This document shows positions 44,673 to 59,600 of a stretch of 64,000 nt of DNA, one piece after another. The position numbers and the translations under genes were made by a program. The DNA lies in NCBI RefSeq assembly GCF_026151205.1, contig NC_087074.1:15728962-15792961 (forward strand). The letters are read 5' to 3'. The notes beneath the pieces are model-generated. The model made no database searches and was not told the origin of the DNA. It saw only the letters and a list, made by a program, of their open reading frames with translations. This stretch comes from Bolinopsis microptera. Its lineage: Eukaryota > Ctenophora > Tentaculata > Lobata > Bolinopsidae. Position 1 is the first letter of the stretch. Each line of letters begins with the position of its first letter.

Positions 44673-47600
44673 ATGCCCGGATTCAAGGTGGCATTTGATG
44701 TTCTTGACGAACTACCGGAGGAGACTCCCCTTTATGAGCTGCAGGTGTGCCCTAGGGACCTGGTAGGGAGACACGAGAACAGAAACGATATTAACTCCTC
44801 TACTCCTCTAATAGAGGACGAGGAAGAGGACGAGGAGGAAGGGGAGGAGGAGGTGATTTCTCCTTTAGCAGAAAATGAAAATGTACATAATAGAACCGTC
44901 TCTTATAATGAGTTCCAGACTATACCAGCCCAGGTTTCCTCAGGAAATGACAGTTCTTCTTCCAGTACTAGTTCCATCCTAGAGGATGGAAGTAGATTCG
45001 GTCTCAGACAATTGAGGAAAAAGTTATCAGAGAGATCCCATTTAGTGTACTCAAGTAATTCCTCGACTACATATCTTGAGGCTGAGGAGGAGCTGGATTC
45101 CTTTAGATCACTCCCTCAATTTGAATTAGAATCAGCCGGTCGACCTTCCAATCATAAATCAAGAAGAGACTCTGTATTTTCTATGTTGTCAAAAGGGAAA
45201 GCAGGCTTAGAAAGCATCACGGGGCTAAGATCAAGGTCCTCATCACTGGCGCAATCTCGCCATAAAGTAAAAACTAAAAGTGGATACTACATTACCGACA
45301 ACTTCAACTGCAGGGTCTGCCACCATTTCGTCCCCAGACCTGCAGATTCCTCTTCTCTCCCGTCTGAGCGTTGTAAGTGTGGTCTCCCCGCCGAACTGCA
45401 CGTCCTGTCCGGAGCGTTCAATTCGGCTGATGTGTCCAACACTTCCGCTTCGTGGAGCTACACCCGGCACACTACAAAGATCCCTACCAACTCTTTTGGG
45501 TACATTGACTTCATCGACAGCTTCCTGGATACTAATACAATGCCATACTTCCTAAGATTAGACATTGACACTTCACCCGCTAAAATAACTGAACTTATGT
45601 TGGAAAAGTGGGGGATCCACAGACCCCGTCTCATCATGTCTGTATTCGGGGAGAGCTACAAGGATATCGACGAGAACTTCCTAAAAAGGAACTCTGAGTT
45701 GTTCGCGAAGCTGACAGCAGGACTCCTGAACGCCGCTAAGACGACGGAGGCCTGGTTCTTCACTGCTGGGTATGACTGCGGGGTTAGCAAACTTATCGGC
45801 CGGGCTGTTGGGAACAGCAGGAGCTTTATAAATGTCATACCTGCTATAGGGATAGGGTTCTGGGGCGCTGTTGCTAGCAGAGACAGACTGGTCGGGGAGG
45901 GAGGACTTTTCCCTGCAGAGTACTGTAAAACTAGCACGTATACTACAGTTGGGGTGGAGAGACCTTTAGACCCGAACCACACTCATTTTCTGCTGTTCGA
46001 TCGAGGAACTGTTGGAAGTTTCATGACAAATGAAATACACAATAAACGTATTGAAGTGGAAGCGAATATCTCAGAATTTACTAAAGCTCAGTTTATCTCA
46101 ATAATGATTGCAGGTGATCTTAGCTCTTTAAGGGAATTAAGGAAGAGAGTTGAGGAAGGTTATGCTGTGGTCATTATGAAGGGCACAGGTCGAATGGCTG
46201 ACATTCTTTGTCAGTTTCACGATGCTGCTAATGCTGAATCATATAGAAAAGCATCATGGCACGGAATGAAACTTTCTGCCAGTGCCATGGAGAAAACTCT
46301 TTCTCTTCTGAGAAAGGAATTTCCTCGCCGTAAGGACCAGAGTTTTGCGGTGCAGCTTGAAGATATCAAGGCTCTCTTGCGATATTGGAAAGATAGCATC
46401 ACCATATGTGATTGTGATGTTGACTGCGTGGACAGAATTATACTCCAGGGACTGATTAAGAGTATCAAATCCAGCGGTGCTTTGAATGACAATGTAGCTG
46501 AGCAGCTAAAATTAGCTATAATATGGAACAGGGTGGATCTTGTAGAGGAGTCATTCAAGGCGAACACCATCCCTCGTAATCTTGTGGAGGATTTGTTGTT
46601 TTTAGCTCTGAAACTGGATCGGGTAAGCTTCATCAGGAAGTTGTTAGATCACTGTGATGCTGCGTTTGATTTCAGTCAGTTTTTAACTGAGGACAGGTTT
46701 TCGGAACTGCTAAACGATGTCCCCGAAAGTAATTTTCTCCGAAAGCTACTGACCCAGCGAAGAAGAGTGATGAAACGATACGATAAAATATTCCCGAAAG
46801 CACCCGAAGTAGGCAACCCAAAGTTTAAATTCAGATTCGAGCACTTCGCTCAAGTGATATACAAGATAAGTTCGGGGGTTTACCAATGTTGCAAATGCAA
46901 ACGGAGAATCTCCGGTGATTTCGACGACCCTGAGGATATCCTAGTTTTGTTCTGTGTCTTGGAACAGCGCCAGAAGATGGCCATGTTGTTTTGGGAACGT
47001 AGCAGCACTCCGACCATGTTGGCACTGGTGGCTTGTCATATCTACAAATGGATGGCGGAAAAAGAGTCTTCTTACATAGAAATTACCCCCGAAATGAAGC
47101 CTGTTATCCTTCAATATGCCAGGTAAGGTTTGTCTTCTTACACCACTATCAGCTATTAACCTAGTAACCAGCTAGTAACCTAGAAACCAGTTAGTAAACT
47201 AGTAACCTAGTAACCAGCTAGTAACCTAGTGACCAGCTAGTAACCTAGTAACCAGCTAGTAACCAGCTAGTAACCTAGTAACCCGCTACTATTGTTTACA
47301 GTGAGTTTGAGACACTAGCCTGGAAGATAGTAGACGAAGTGTCTCACCACTATCCTACCAAGTGGATATCTTCTCTAATTACCCACAATTACTACAACTG
47401 GGGCGGCAAGAATTTGTTGCAGGTTTGAAAGTTAACTTGTACATATAGCGATAATTTATCGTTTTTTAATTCATTTTTTGTTTAATAATTAATAACCTTT
47501 CGCCAGCCCACACTTTACATAGTTAGATTATTCAGTCAGTTGTGGGAGTAAAGTATATAAAAGGTCGTCTATGAAAGTAAATACAATTCCCGACATGTCG

Positions 47601-50600
47601 CTTTATTTGGTTCAGTCTTGGTTTCATCTTAGGACTTGCCATTCAAACTATCTGTCATAATCTGACTCCCACAGAGATAAGATTACGTCACCAAATAAAA
47701 TATGTTTAATTCAGAGAGATTATTAGGTTCAAGATGAATCATTAATTTGTGAGAAGAAACTGAAAAAATTAAGCGCAGTATTGACCTTTTTGAATTTAAA
47801 CCAAATAAAAACACGTTAGCTCATATTTCATTTAATATCTACTACTACAAATATTAAAACTTTATACAATCTATGATATCAATAACTGAAATTAACTCTC
47901 AATTGGGACAGGATCTTTAATAAGTAAGTAATTATCCAAATTCTGTTATACTTCTTTGTAAGGACGAAAAAGGTGCTCTTTAGTCCATCACAAGGTGTCG
48001 AGTCTCCGTGCTTATTTAGTTGAGGCTCCAGCCTAGACGACAGACCGATGGATTTTAGGAAGAGGCAATTAATGTAGGAGTTTTGGTTAATGACCTTTAA
48101 TTTCAATAATAGTTCAATTCGCAAGTTCATTCATAATTTAGTTGTAATGACCGGATTCGGTCTTATTTTAGACTTGTTTTGTCTAAGATCAAGCTATCTC
48201 TTAGACGAGCAAAAAAGCAACCCAAGAAAACCTGGTATAATTGGGGAGCACTTAAATCGGATGAAGACCTACAGAAGAGATATGCAGTAGAAGTTAAGAA
48301 TCGGTACTCTGCTTTATGCGAGCAAACCGATGAAAGTGAGGTTACGGAACTGTATGGGCATTTTGTTGATGCGATTGCTGATACCAACAAAGCCATACTG
48401 CCTAAGAGAGAAAAGAAGAGACGTGACGATTTCGCGGGTGATCAGCGAGTTCAAAGCGTGCGTACAGCCTTGCAGCAAGCAGAGACTGTCTATCACCGGG
48501 ATCCTAGTGAAGACAGTCGACTGTCTGTTAAGCTACTAAAAACTGAACTGGATCAGGTGTACCAGGACATCTTTGAAGAAGATCTAGTTGCCAAGGTTAG
48601 AAGGGTCGAAATGGCTGCAGACAGATGCAAAAACAAAGAAAGTTGGAATGTCATAAATGAGATAACTGGCAGGAAGGCCAAGGGGGCAACTCAAATAAGG
48701 GGCAACGGAGCCGAAGAAAGGAAGAAAAATTGGCTTGGGCATTTCACGAATCTGTTAGGGAGTATACCGGATGTGGAAAACGAGCATCCTAGGATCGAGA
48801 CTCAATTTGAAGGACTCAACATCAGTACAGAACCTTTTACTGTGGATGAGCTTAAAGCTGCTAAACACAGGATAAAAGAAGGTAAAGCACCAGGTGATGA
48901 CGGCATACCACCTGAAGTCCTCAAAAGATGCGACCTGGATGAAATCTTGCTGTCCTTCTGCAACAAAGCCCTGACAGATGGTATTGCACCAGATCAGTGG
49001 AGGATAAGTAACATCATCCCGGTTCCCAAAAAGGGAGACTTGACCAACCCTGGAAACTGGAGGGGGATATCTTTGACTTCTCTCGTAGCTAAGACTCTTA
49101 ATAGAATGGTGCTTAATAGGATCCAGCCGGCTATAGAGGGGGTACTTAGGGACACTCAGAATGGTTTTCGGGAAGGACGGTCCACTACTAGTCACATCTT
49201 GGCACTCAGAAGGATTCTAGAGGGGGCTAGACAGAGAAATTTACCGGTAGCTATGGTGTTTGTTGATTTTAAGAAGGCCTTTGATTCACTTCACCGGGGA
49301 ATTTTGATGCAAATACTAAAGGCCTATGGAATACCGAACAGTATTGTAGATATCATTAATCTTCTCTATGTCAACACGAAGGGCAAAGTTATAACACCAG
49401 ATGGGGATACCGAGCTATTTGATATCCTGGCAGGAGTTCTTCAAGGGGATACATTAGCACCATACTTGTTCATTATAGCCCTTGACTATTGCATGAGACA
49501 AGCCTTAAGCAAGCATCCTGAAATAGGATTTACCATTAAGCCTTATCGGAGTAGGAGAGTCAAGGCGGAGAAGATAACAGACACTGGTTTTGCAGATGAC
49601 ATTGCTCTGATAGCAGATACTGTAAAGGAGGCAGAGATGCTGATGCTAGAGGTAGAAAGAGTTGCTGCTACAGTGGGACTTAAAATGAATGAAGGGAAAA
49701 CCAAATTCATTACTCAGAACATCGAGAACCCTGATACCATCAAGTCCCTGGGTAACAACACAATAGAGCACGTGGAAGACTTTACCTATCTTGGTTCTAG
49801 AATCAGAGACAGTGAGAGTGATATCAGGGTTAGGAAAGGAAGAGCATGGGGAGCATGCCACACTCTCAAAAAACTTTGGAAATCTAACCTTAGAAAGTCT
49901 ATTAAGACCAGAGTGTTCACAGCACTAGTCGAGTCGGTGCTTCTATACGGTTCTGAGACTTGGACTATGACGAAAAGGCTGGAGAAGATGGTTGATGGTT
50001 GCTATACACGAATGTTAAAGGACCAGTTAACTGAAAAATTTGTAGTCTCCAATTTGGCTAAGATTTAAATCAGCTGTGACAAACTGGTAAAGAATCGTAT
50101 CGCCGAAAGAACCAATTCTCTAGCGTACGTGTAACGCGTGTTATTGCAATAATAAGCTGTGGCCTCGTGACGTCATAAAGTCCCTCAGTGCGCGCTTGCA
50201 TAGCGTAATACATTGCAAATGTTTATCATCGTCAATAAAACACGTGTAACTCACTCAAATTTTAGAACTATGACTATTACCCTAGTTCTCCAAAATCCTT
50301 ATAGTTTTGGCTATCATCCTAACTAAAGGAATAGCTGATTGGATGTACAGTGCTCACTGCTCACGTCATGATTTTAAACAGTGATATAGGTTCTTGAACA
50401 GTGGCGGGTGAATGTACGGTTAGAAAGTTTCTGCTATTACAACTTATGTCATATGTGATAATTTTGGATTGTTTTCATTGCTTAATTACACAAGCAGGGA
50501 GACTGTACCGATTATTTTTCCCCAGTCCATGAAACTCTAACGAATTTAGAAAGGATCTAGATAAGTAGGATCAGTTTGTTCAATTCCGAGAGCAATTATA

Positions 50601-53600
50601 TTTATATCACAGCGAAATTTCTAACTTAAATCCGCATGTGTCAGCCAGTACAGGAGACAAGAAGTCTGGCTACTTTACGGCCGTTCCTCTGGGACCATTA
50701 GTAGAAGTAGCTTCCATCAGAACAGTGCCGTGGGAACAGAATTCCCGCCATAATACCCGGTCTACCAAATGATTGGAGTGTACGGTGTGCGGTGTGTTTT
50801 GAATTAGACTTACGGCTTACCTTATGGTTGTTATCCTAATTGCATTATCATCGGTACATAACATAAATAAACTACTGGTAAGTTTAAATACCAAGTGCAA
50901 ACGTGTTCAGTCAATCGACCCATTGAACAACTATAAAATTTCCAGGACCCTATTATTCTCTGGCCATATATTACGGCACGATCGATTGTTAGATGGCTAA
51001 ACGACCAACGTTAATCTATACAATTCTAAAACTATGAGCTAGCACTTTAATCTAAAAATACACTTTTTATATTACTCCTGATTTTTACATTTCACGTAAA
51101 ACATTGTCGCCACAGGTTGATCATGGACACTAACAGCTTAATTTGAGATAAAGTTGTGTAGTCCAGTCATTTATGGACATTTATGGAAATGAACCTGCAA
51201 ATGTTCAAATACTCACGAAACTTTGCACAGACCTTCCTGAAGGTATGAATAAACGATTTTCGTTCGGAGACATTTTTTTGACCGTGGAGAAAACCCAGGA
51301 GGGCCACGCCCATATTGACCCAATAACGTAACCGACCCCTTGCTTCTGAAGGTCGTAGAGACTTCAAAATAGGCTTAAACGAAGCGGCATATGCATGTTT
51401 ATATAGGAGTTACTGAGCAACACATGGCCTAAAATCCTTACTTTTCGAGAAATTTGCCAAAAACCATTTTGGGCGTGGTGCTGAGCCCATTTTCGATAGG
51501 ATCGTGATAGAGTCTTTACACAGGGTGCAAAAGAACCGCAATTAGCATATTAATATATGACTTGCGAACAAACATATGCCTTAAAGTGCTTACTTTTTCA
51601 GTTATTGGCGAAAAACTGATTTTCGGTTCCAGAAATCATGCAAAACTATGGGTATCTGGTAAATGGGGCTATGAAGGCCCTTAAGGTTTTTGAATGTGTG
51701 CAAATTGTGCAGAATGGCCCTGTTTATATACAACTTATGAAGCAACATGTACCCTAAATTACTTACTTTTCGAGTTATTCGGGGAAAAACATTGTATTAT
51801 GTCCATTTTCTACCTGTAAAATACAGTCTCACGAGCTCTTCTGCGCGCGCAAGGGACTTTATGACGTCATCGCCAAAATAATACAAACGCTATTTACACG
51901 CGTTAGAGAGCAGTTAGAGATTTAGGAATTTCGACTCGTTGCTTAGTTTGCTATTTGTCACAATCAGTCAAAATATGAGGATAACTTTTTTTTCAGTTAA
52001 CTGGTCCTTTAAGAATGGCCCTTAACATCAATCAATATCGAGACCATGTCAGCAACCACAGTCTGTACGGTGATCTTCCTAAAGTCAGCTCCAAGATAAC
52101 CCAACGAAGGCTCAGACTTGCAGGTCATGCTCACCGACATCCGGAGCTGACACTGAACAAACTGATCCTCTGGAAGCCGAGTCATGGGCATACTAACAGG
52201 GGGCGACCTTACCTAACACTACTAGATAACCTAAAAGCAGATACTGGGCTGAAATCAGTAGATGAGATAGCTAGACTGATGGAGGACAGAAAGCTGTGGA
52301 GAACTGTTGTCAATGGATCTCGGGAATACTACCCGCCTTAAGTCAAGTAAGTCAAGTCAAGTAGAGCAAAACGCGCAGTTTTGCTAGTACTTTAGTTAAG
52401 TTTTCGAAATTGTCCCACATTCAAACGACGATTTGGCGCCCCCCTAAGACGGCGCCCCCCTGCACAGCAGGGTCAGCAGGGCCTTTCGTTACGCCACTGG
52501 CACGTAGTGGTTATCAATTAGGCGGAGGGAGTTTTAAAGCTAGGGATTCTAATAAATGGTGTTAGGCCGGATTCATAGGTGGGAAGTTCCACTTCCACTT
52601 CGATGGTCAGGGAGAAAATAGGGACTTTGGTATGGAAACGTGCAGGGTATAGGCCATCTTCACACTTTTAATATAATCGTCAGTTCTTTCTAACTACAAT
52701 ACCTTCTACAAGTTAAATAATTAATATGCATATATTCTCTACAGTTCTGTCAATATTCTCCACAGTATTCATTATAACCGCTTTGTCTGACTGTTTTGAT
52801 GTTAAGTTTACTCTTCTAGAGACACATAGTCCTTCTCCCCTAGCTATAGATCTGTCTCAATGATCCCATCTCCACCAACCCCTGCTTGATAGGGTTTAAC
52901 CCTTCTTTTACCTCTTCTATCTCTTCTTGAGGGCTGTAATACTCTCCCTGCTCTCACGTTTCTATCCCCTTCAGCAGTGGTCTCCAATTCTTTGTCTCCT
53001 CCGATGGTACTTTGGTTGGGAATGTTGGGTGCATAACCTACCTCTTTTAGTTCCCCTGTTCGATTAGTAGCACTTGTTGTCGCCTTGGATGCTCTCATTT
53101 CAATACTTTCCACCTCCACTGTTTCTGTTGGTGCTGGATTGAACCATCCCCGAATTCTTTGGTAAACTATAGAGCTTGAAATTCTGGTCCAGATTACCCG
53201 TGAAGGTCTTCTAATGGCCTCTGTCAATTATACATCATCGTAGAGAAGCGGGTTGATCACAGAATTTATCGGAAGAATGACCATAGAGAACAGGGCATAC
53301 CAGGGTGTAGCGTCAAGAACACCCACTGAGTGGAGGACACATATCACGATGAAGGGTATCCAGCACAAAAAGTCGGTGCCTATTATGATGGCTATTTTCT
53401 GATTCATGCGCCTGTTTCGTTTCTGCATTTGCCGATTATTTGATCCTACCACACTTTTCGATGACCTTCGAGATGATATTCCGATGAGAAGGTATGAAAG
53501 AGAAATGAAGAGGAAGCAGATAAAGTTTAGAGCCAAGATACCCCATACGAAAGATCTTTGGGGGTCATCATTTTGGACGAAGTATTTGAAGAGGCAAACT

Positions 53601-56600
53601 CCGTCATTTCCGTAGAAATCAACTTTAGCCACCCTCTCCGTGTGGTCTTCATAGTCAAAATCCCGTGAAAACATATTTCTTGCCATTTTGATCAACAAAT
53701 CCCACTTTAAGTTCGCTTCTTTGGTCCTCCCATAGTATGCTTTAATGACATCAAAAACCTTTTCTTTATCTGGTGTCCCAATGAAGATCTTGAGGTCATC
53801 TAAGAACTTCACTCCGTTAACAAAGAAATTTGCTAACTTCTTGATGACTGGGATAACTGCAATTGCTGCCGAGGCTAAAACGGTAATCGTACTGTAATGC
53901 GACACGTACTCTAGTGCGACACGTACTCTAGTGCGACACGTACTCTAGTGCGAAGTCCGACAAAAACACCCTCTGTCGCACTACAGTACGTGTCGCACTA
54001 CGATCCAGGTAGCGTACTCTAGTGCGACAAAATATCCTGACTTATTTTCAAGTTCAGGTCACATCCTATCCTTCTTATGGACCATTAAGTGATTCGTCGG
54101 GTCGGTTCACGTCACTTATTTCGAAGTGATCTTGAGAATACGATTCGTCGGTTCACATCACGTGTTTCGAAGTGATCCACTGATCACAACCCTTCGGGTC
54201 AGTTCAAGCCACGTATGCAGTGTGTGATCCACCGGGTAACTCGTAAGCAGCATATGATCCTCATTCCTATCACGCATCGTATGAAGGTATATCTCCGATT
54301 GGGATAACAAGTTCATATGCTTGGGCCATATATAAGGTCACGATGATTCTACCAAAGCATCGAACAACATCAACATGTCTTCATTCCTAGAAGCGCGACG
54401 ACATGACCTACTGGCGATGCACTGAGAAGATCTGCTCCGGACTTCTCAGTTTGATGAACGACACTACTGTGACCAGTACGAAGACCCATTCCCACCCTCC
54501 TACTCCTGCAGCAAACTCTGTCTACACAGCAAAGCAGAACATGAAACGGAAAGCCTCCGATACTGACCTCCCTACGAAACACCTAATTGCTGACGCTGTT
54601 GGACCCCTCTCCTTCGAAGCCATGTCAAAACTCAACTGTCAGCAGGAATCCCTCGCTAAGATGGCACGCACAGCTCCTAACTCCTGACTACATCCGAACG
54701 AACGGTGGCGAAACCTTCCTTCTTTGGGATTCTACCTTTTCAGCAGAGAGAAGAAGATCTTTCCTGTTCGGCAAAATATGGATTGTTTAGCTGAGGCCCC
54801 TCATCTTGTCATCGATGGTACCTACAGCACCTCGACTAACTTGTTCACGCAGCTGGTGACTATCCACTGACTCTATCCTGACGGCTGGAGAAGGAAGATG
54901 CAGCAACATGACCTAGTGAATGTGTAAAGTGCTTTGTCACACTTTAGTTCGTGTCGCACTACAGTCCAGGTAGCGCACTGTAGTGCGACAGTGTCGGCCT
55001 TGAACATTCTCTGTCGCACTAGGGTACGTGTCGCACTACGATCCAGGTAACGTACTCAACTGCGACATGGTCGATCTTGGAGGTTTCGCACTAGGGTACA
55101 TGTCGCACTAGAGTACGTGTCGCACTACAGTACGTGAACCGGCTAAAACCAAGGAAAACATCGCTGCTGCAATCTGGAGGGATTTCTTTATATTAACCTC
55201 ACCTGGAACTCTCATAGAATTCCATATGCCATGTAGTCTGATGACACTGAGGCCTGTCATAGCGAAAAGGGAGACCTGAGATCCGATGGTGCTGAGTGGA
55301 GTTGGGTCCGATGGTGCTGAAAATGCCGACGGCAGAGCATTTGAGGCTTGTAATCCATGCGATCTGGTTGAGACAGTAACTTCTTTTAAAGGCTATTCCG
55401 TCGTAAATTGCTATCATTACAAGGTACCACCCTACCAAGAAGTCACCTAAAGCGATCAAAATTATCAAACATCTATTAGTCATCGCAACTGATGTCTTGC
55501 AACGTTTTAGCGTTACTAGACTCTTAGCAATGATGACAATATTTGAGAAAACTGCGAGGGAACCTATTAGCCAGGAGAGCCCTTTCAGTAAAGTGCTTTC
55601 CAGTAACTGCTTCGAACACTCTTCATTACACTCGTCTGTAAGATCTAGACAATCGAAATTTCCATCACATTTCTTAGACTTAGGTATGTAATTCCCAGAA
55701 GAGTCACACTTAAAATGGTTAGAACAGTGATCTTCGTCAGAACTGTCTCCACAGTCATCTACAAGATTGCACACTTTATCATAACCCACGCACCTTTTCT
55801 TATTTTCGCATACAAAGTATCGGTTGGTGTAAATATTACCGAATGACTTCGTGAAGAACGCAAGATACTTGCCATTTGCAATGGTTCCTATTCGCTCAGG
55901 AAATTGCTCAGGGCAAACCTCGTATCTTGGAATGTTTCTTAGCGGACAAGAGGCACTGATGCATCTACCAGTACAACTTGTGTACAGATAGTTCTCTCCG
56001 TAAAGGTGGTCACAAGATTGCTTGCTTCTAGGAAGAAACACAGAGGTTTTTGTGTCCACACCAAAGTAATCGTGGTCCGGATAGATGTGATGTTCTTCTA
56101 CGCAGGCATCCTTCAATAGTTCCAAACTTTTCAGACCTTTGTGACAATAAGATAGTCGTTTGGTGAGGCCACTGTTTGTTGTGTGTGCTGATGATACGAT
56201 ATCGTGAGCACTTCGTGAAATTGAACAGATTTTGTTTTCATTTCCACAAGTTTCTATCCCATCACAGAGATCACTCAGCTTCACATAGCCTGGGTTGCCC
56301 CAGGGACAGATAAGGGCATTTTCACATACAACCTTGTTGCTAGGCACATATCGTAGTGTTTTGCCGATTCCACATCTTGGCCAGTTTGCAGTTTCGTCTG
56401 CACCATCCTCACAGTCTTTAACCCCATCTCCTAACCAGGATATCGGTATGGGCAGATCTCGGTCTTTCCCAACCCGTCTCTTACAAGTAGCCTCTGTTCT
56501 AGAGAGACACGTGGAGTGACTTTCATCAGACCCATCCTCACATTCCTGCTTATCATTACACATGAGATGTTTGTGTATTTTACAGGTTTTAGTATAGAAG

Positions 56601-59600
56601 CATTTGCTTTCTATTTGATCGTCACAAGCCTTTATTCTTTCATCTAGACAGATCAAATATTTAGAAAGGGTGGCTTTATATCCGTTCACGTCGCAAGTAA
56701 CTCCAACTCTGGACGGGTCAGAGCAGTTTGTTTGACTGTTTATGTGATCATAATAATCACAATATCTTATGAGAAGCCAAACAGCAATTTCTTTATGTAT
56801 TATGGAACACCTGGTGAGATTGTGTACAGGCACTATCTCTCCAGTACGTTCGTGTTTGCAAGTGTGTTGTGTATTATCCGTAACTTTACATCCAATCATA
56901 TTCTCCTTATTTAGGCAGTAACTAGACTTGCGAGGATTACATATGTAATCAAAAGGAACGTAACTCAGCAAGCCAGTACGAGTTGTAATGCAATACAGTC
57001 CGTACGTGTAACCATTACAGACAGCTTCGTCTTCACAGGTTGGAGTATCACACTCATCGTCACAGATATCCTTAGTAAATACTGTGTCTCCACTCAGCAT
57101 TGTGGTCTTGTCTTCATCTGGATCACATCCTACTTCATCTAATTCAGTGTTTCCGCAGTCTAAGTTACCGTTACATATCAAACCCACCTCTTTAAGTGTA
57201 TAAGATGGAACTATAATATCGTTTCCATGCCCAAAATCAAGATGACATAAGTAGATTCCACAGAGCAGCTCATTGTTGGTTATCTTATCTGTTAATCCCT
57301 TATCACAAGCCTGATAGTATAATGGGTCTTGTGAGCAAACTTGTCCAAAGTAATAACGAATATATTCATGTTGAAAGTAAAACTCCTCTGTATTCCAACA
57401 CTTGAAATTGATGGTCTTCATGATCGGGTAGTTGTCGTAGCCGCACACGTACTTCAGAAAACCGTTTATTTCTTTAATGGGGCATTGAGCAACTGAAATA
57501 ATTTTGTAGTTTCACTGATAACCTATAAAATTGTATATTCTGGGTTGTGACTGGTCAGTGCTGGAAGCTGATTGGGTCATTGCTACGGCTCATTTCCTAT
57601 ATATTATTTGTGTATTGTTACAAAGACAATTTGGGGAAATTTTGGGGGCAATTTTGAACACCGGTACGGATTACCTCATAATCATTTTTATGTATAATCC
57701 TGTTTAATTGTAATTATATAATCAATTGTTTTCCATCCTTACCTGAATCAGTTGTAGAACTAATGCTAGTAGTAAAAAGAACTGCTTGGATTATAAGGAG
57801 AACATAGCTCCAAAGAAATATCATCAGCAGTGGGTCCTGTGTCCGTTACAGACTAATCCTGTGGAATTTATTCTATAAATCATATTGGGCATTGGGTATT
57901 GCAGTTTCTGAATGATAAAAATGATAAAACTGTAACCAAATGAACGAAATATTAATTATTTTAGCAGAAGAGAATCAGGCGATTTCTCAAAAATGTAAGA
58001 CGATCAATTTGCAATAAGGGGACTAGCACATGTGTCCTACAAGCGATGCTACTGGGACCCCAATCACATAGATAAAAGTTGTCTAATCAATTACCTTTAT
58101 GGAACGTAGCACCGTGAAAATGATCCAATTCAAATAACACCGCACAATGCATATACTGGTAAATTAGTCAGTTAAGCACATTTATAACATGAGACATTGG
58201 GAACTAAGCACAGACCTCCCCAATGGATAGGATATCAACAAAAAAGGATTTCAAAATGTTAATATAGGCATAATTCAGGGGGACACCTTGTTTTTTTTCG
58301 AAAGTGTATCCCAGTTTCTGAGGGTCGTAGAGATTTTAAAATGGGCTCAGGCAAATACTATTTGGAAAAGGAACCGACCAGTCTAGGGTTTCGGCTGCCG
58401 GACCGGAAACGGTTTCCCGGATTTTGCCGGGCCGGAACCGGCCACCGCGGGTGTTAAGAATAAGAAATTTAAGACTGCCGGAAATTGCTGGAAAATTTGA
58501 ATTAATCCTTATTTGAGTTTTGCTGTTCGGGCAGCAGTAAATGGTTGATATGCTGTGCGATCAAAGATCATTAATTAGTGGTTGAGCTAGTAACGAGTTT
58601 TGGAGCACAAATGTAGAGATTGTTCTAGAAATAAAACCAAAGACCCAGCTCTCAAAAGTTCGTGGCGTCGGACGTCGGTGTAACACAGGCTAGCATGTCT
58701 CGTGTAACCACAGGATTCGGTTTTAGATCAGAATCTCAAAACAACGATAAAGGAGCGGTCTGCGGTGACGTTAGTGTTCCAGGTTGGAATCACCCAAAAT
58801 TCACACTGGGCAATATTCAAGGACGGTTCAAAAATAGGGAAATTTTCAGGAGCAGGATACCTTAGTTCCCAAAAATTTGTGTGCCATTATATTGAGCACA
58901 ATTTATTTGAGCCCGAAAAATTTGGGCAGAAAATTTGAACTCATTTGGGCGACCAAAAATTTGGGCACAAATTCTTCGAAAAATGAACGATTTTCCACTA
59001 AAAATCGTTCATTTTTAGTGAAATCTGTCATTTCATTTGGTTAAGCCATGAATGACAGATTAGAAAAATAAAATTTTAAATATTATTTCACTTGGATATG
59101 AAGAAAAAGCCATCTTTATATAGATCTCAGGGCCACAGGCTAAATGCCAAAAGTTTGGTTAGCAAAAAATTTAGCAGACGGAAAAGATTTATGCAATTTA
59201 TTTGGTCTGCAAAAAATTTGGGCGAGAGGCCCGCTCAAATTTTTTGTCGCCCAAATTTTTGGGAATTAAGGTACCTGGATACTGTGTGATTCGAGATATA
59301 ATTATATAAGCGAGGACCAGAGACAAGTTTCCACACCCAGGCAACAGTGTATCAACTGTTTGACGATTAAACAGATTCAGAAGTAGCACCCACCAGGAAA
59401 CACTGCACAGTGCACACTCCTACGAATTGCACGTAGCAGGCCACGACCGCCCCTGGAAGTCCCTGTCTCTCCGTCTTTAACCCGACGGGGTTGCACCAGG
59501 GGCGGTGGTAACAGAGCTTCAAGACTCCAGGAGTACGTTGTCGATATCTATGATTAATATGAATATGGTATATACTTTGGGAGTCTCTCTCTCTCCAGAA

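Larger units (their letters stand above)
52844..57824 (-). pseudogene. LDLa-repeat rhodopsin-class receptor, disrupted
   Basis: The signal-peptide exon 57743-57824 (MIFLWSYVLLIIQAVLF) joins in phase to an exon starting at 57492. The ectodomain has many Cys and LDLa modules, such as CNDKQECEDGSDESHSTC, CNLVDDCGDSSDEDHC and CDGNFDCLDLTDEC. No leucine-rich repeats were seen. Transmembrane segments begin with GSLAVFSNIVIIAKSL and IILIALGDFLVGWYLVM and end with NSVINPLLYDDV. Three lesions break it: a 25-bp tandem duplication at 55282-55306 shifts the frame; a MULE (53882-55140) sits in a transmembrane segment; a TAA at 53228-53230 falls after YDDV, although the frame continues open to 52844. It resembles relaxin-type or LDLa GPCRs. 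It lies antisense in TRPM intron 2. It may be intact in other haplotypes. Confidence 0.85.

Noticed and set aside
45243-47025. Open frames on other frames and strand within the large TRPM exon
   Set aside because: Shadows of the 816-codon TRPM exon, without motifs of their own.
52844-53227. A separate small gene of 127 residues
   Set aside because: It is in frame with the receptor directly after the TAA at 53228-53230 and looks like the receptor's cytoplasmic tail.
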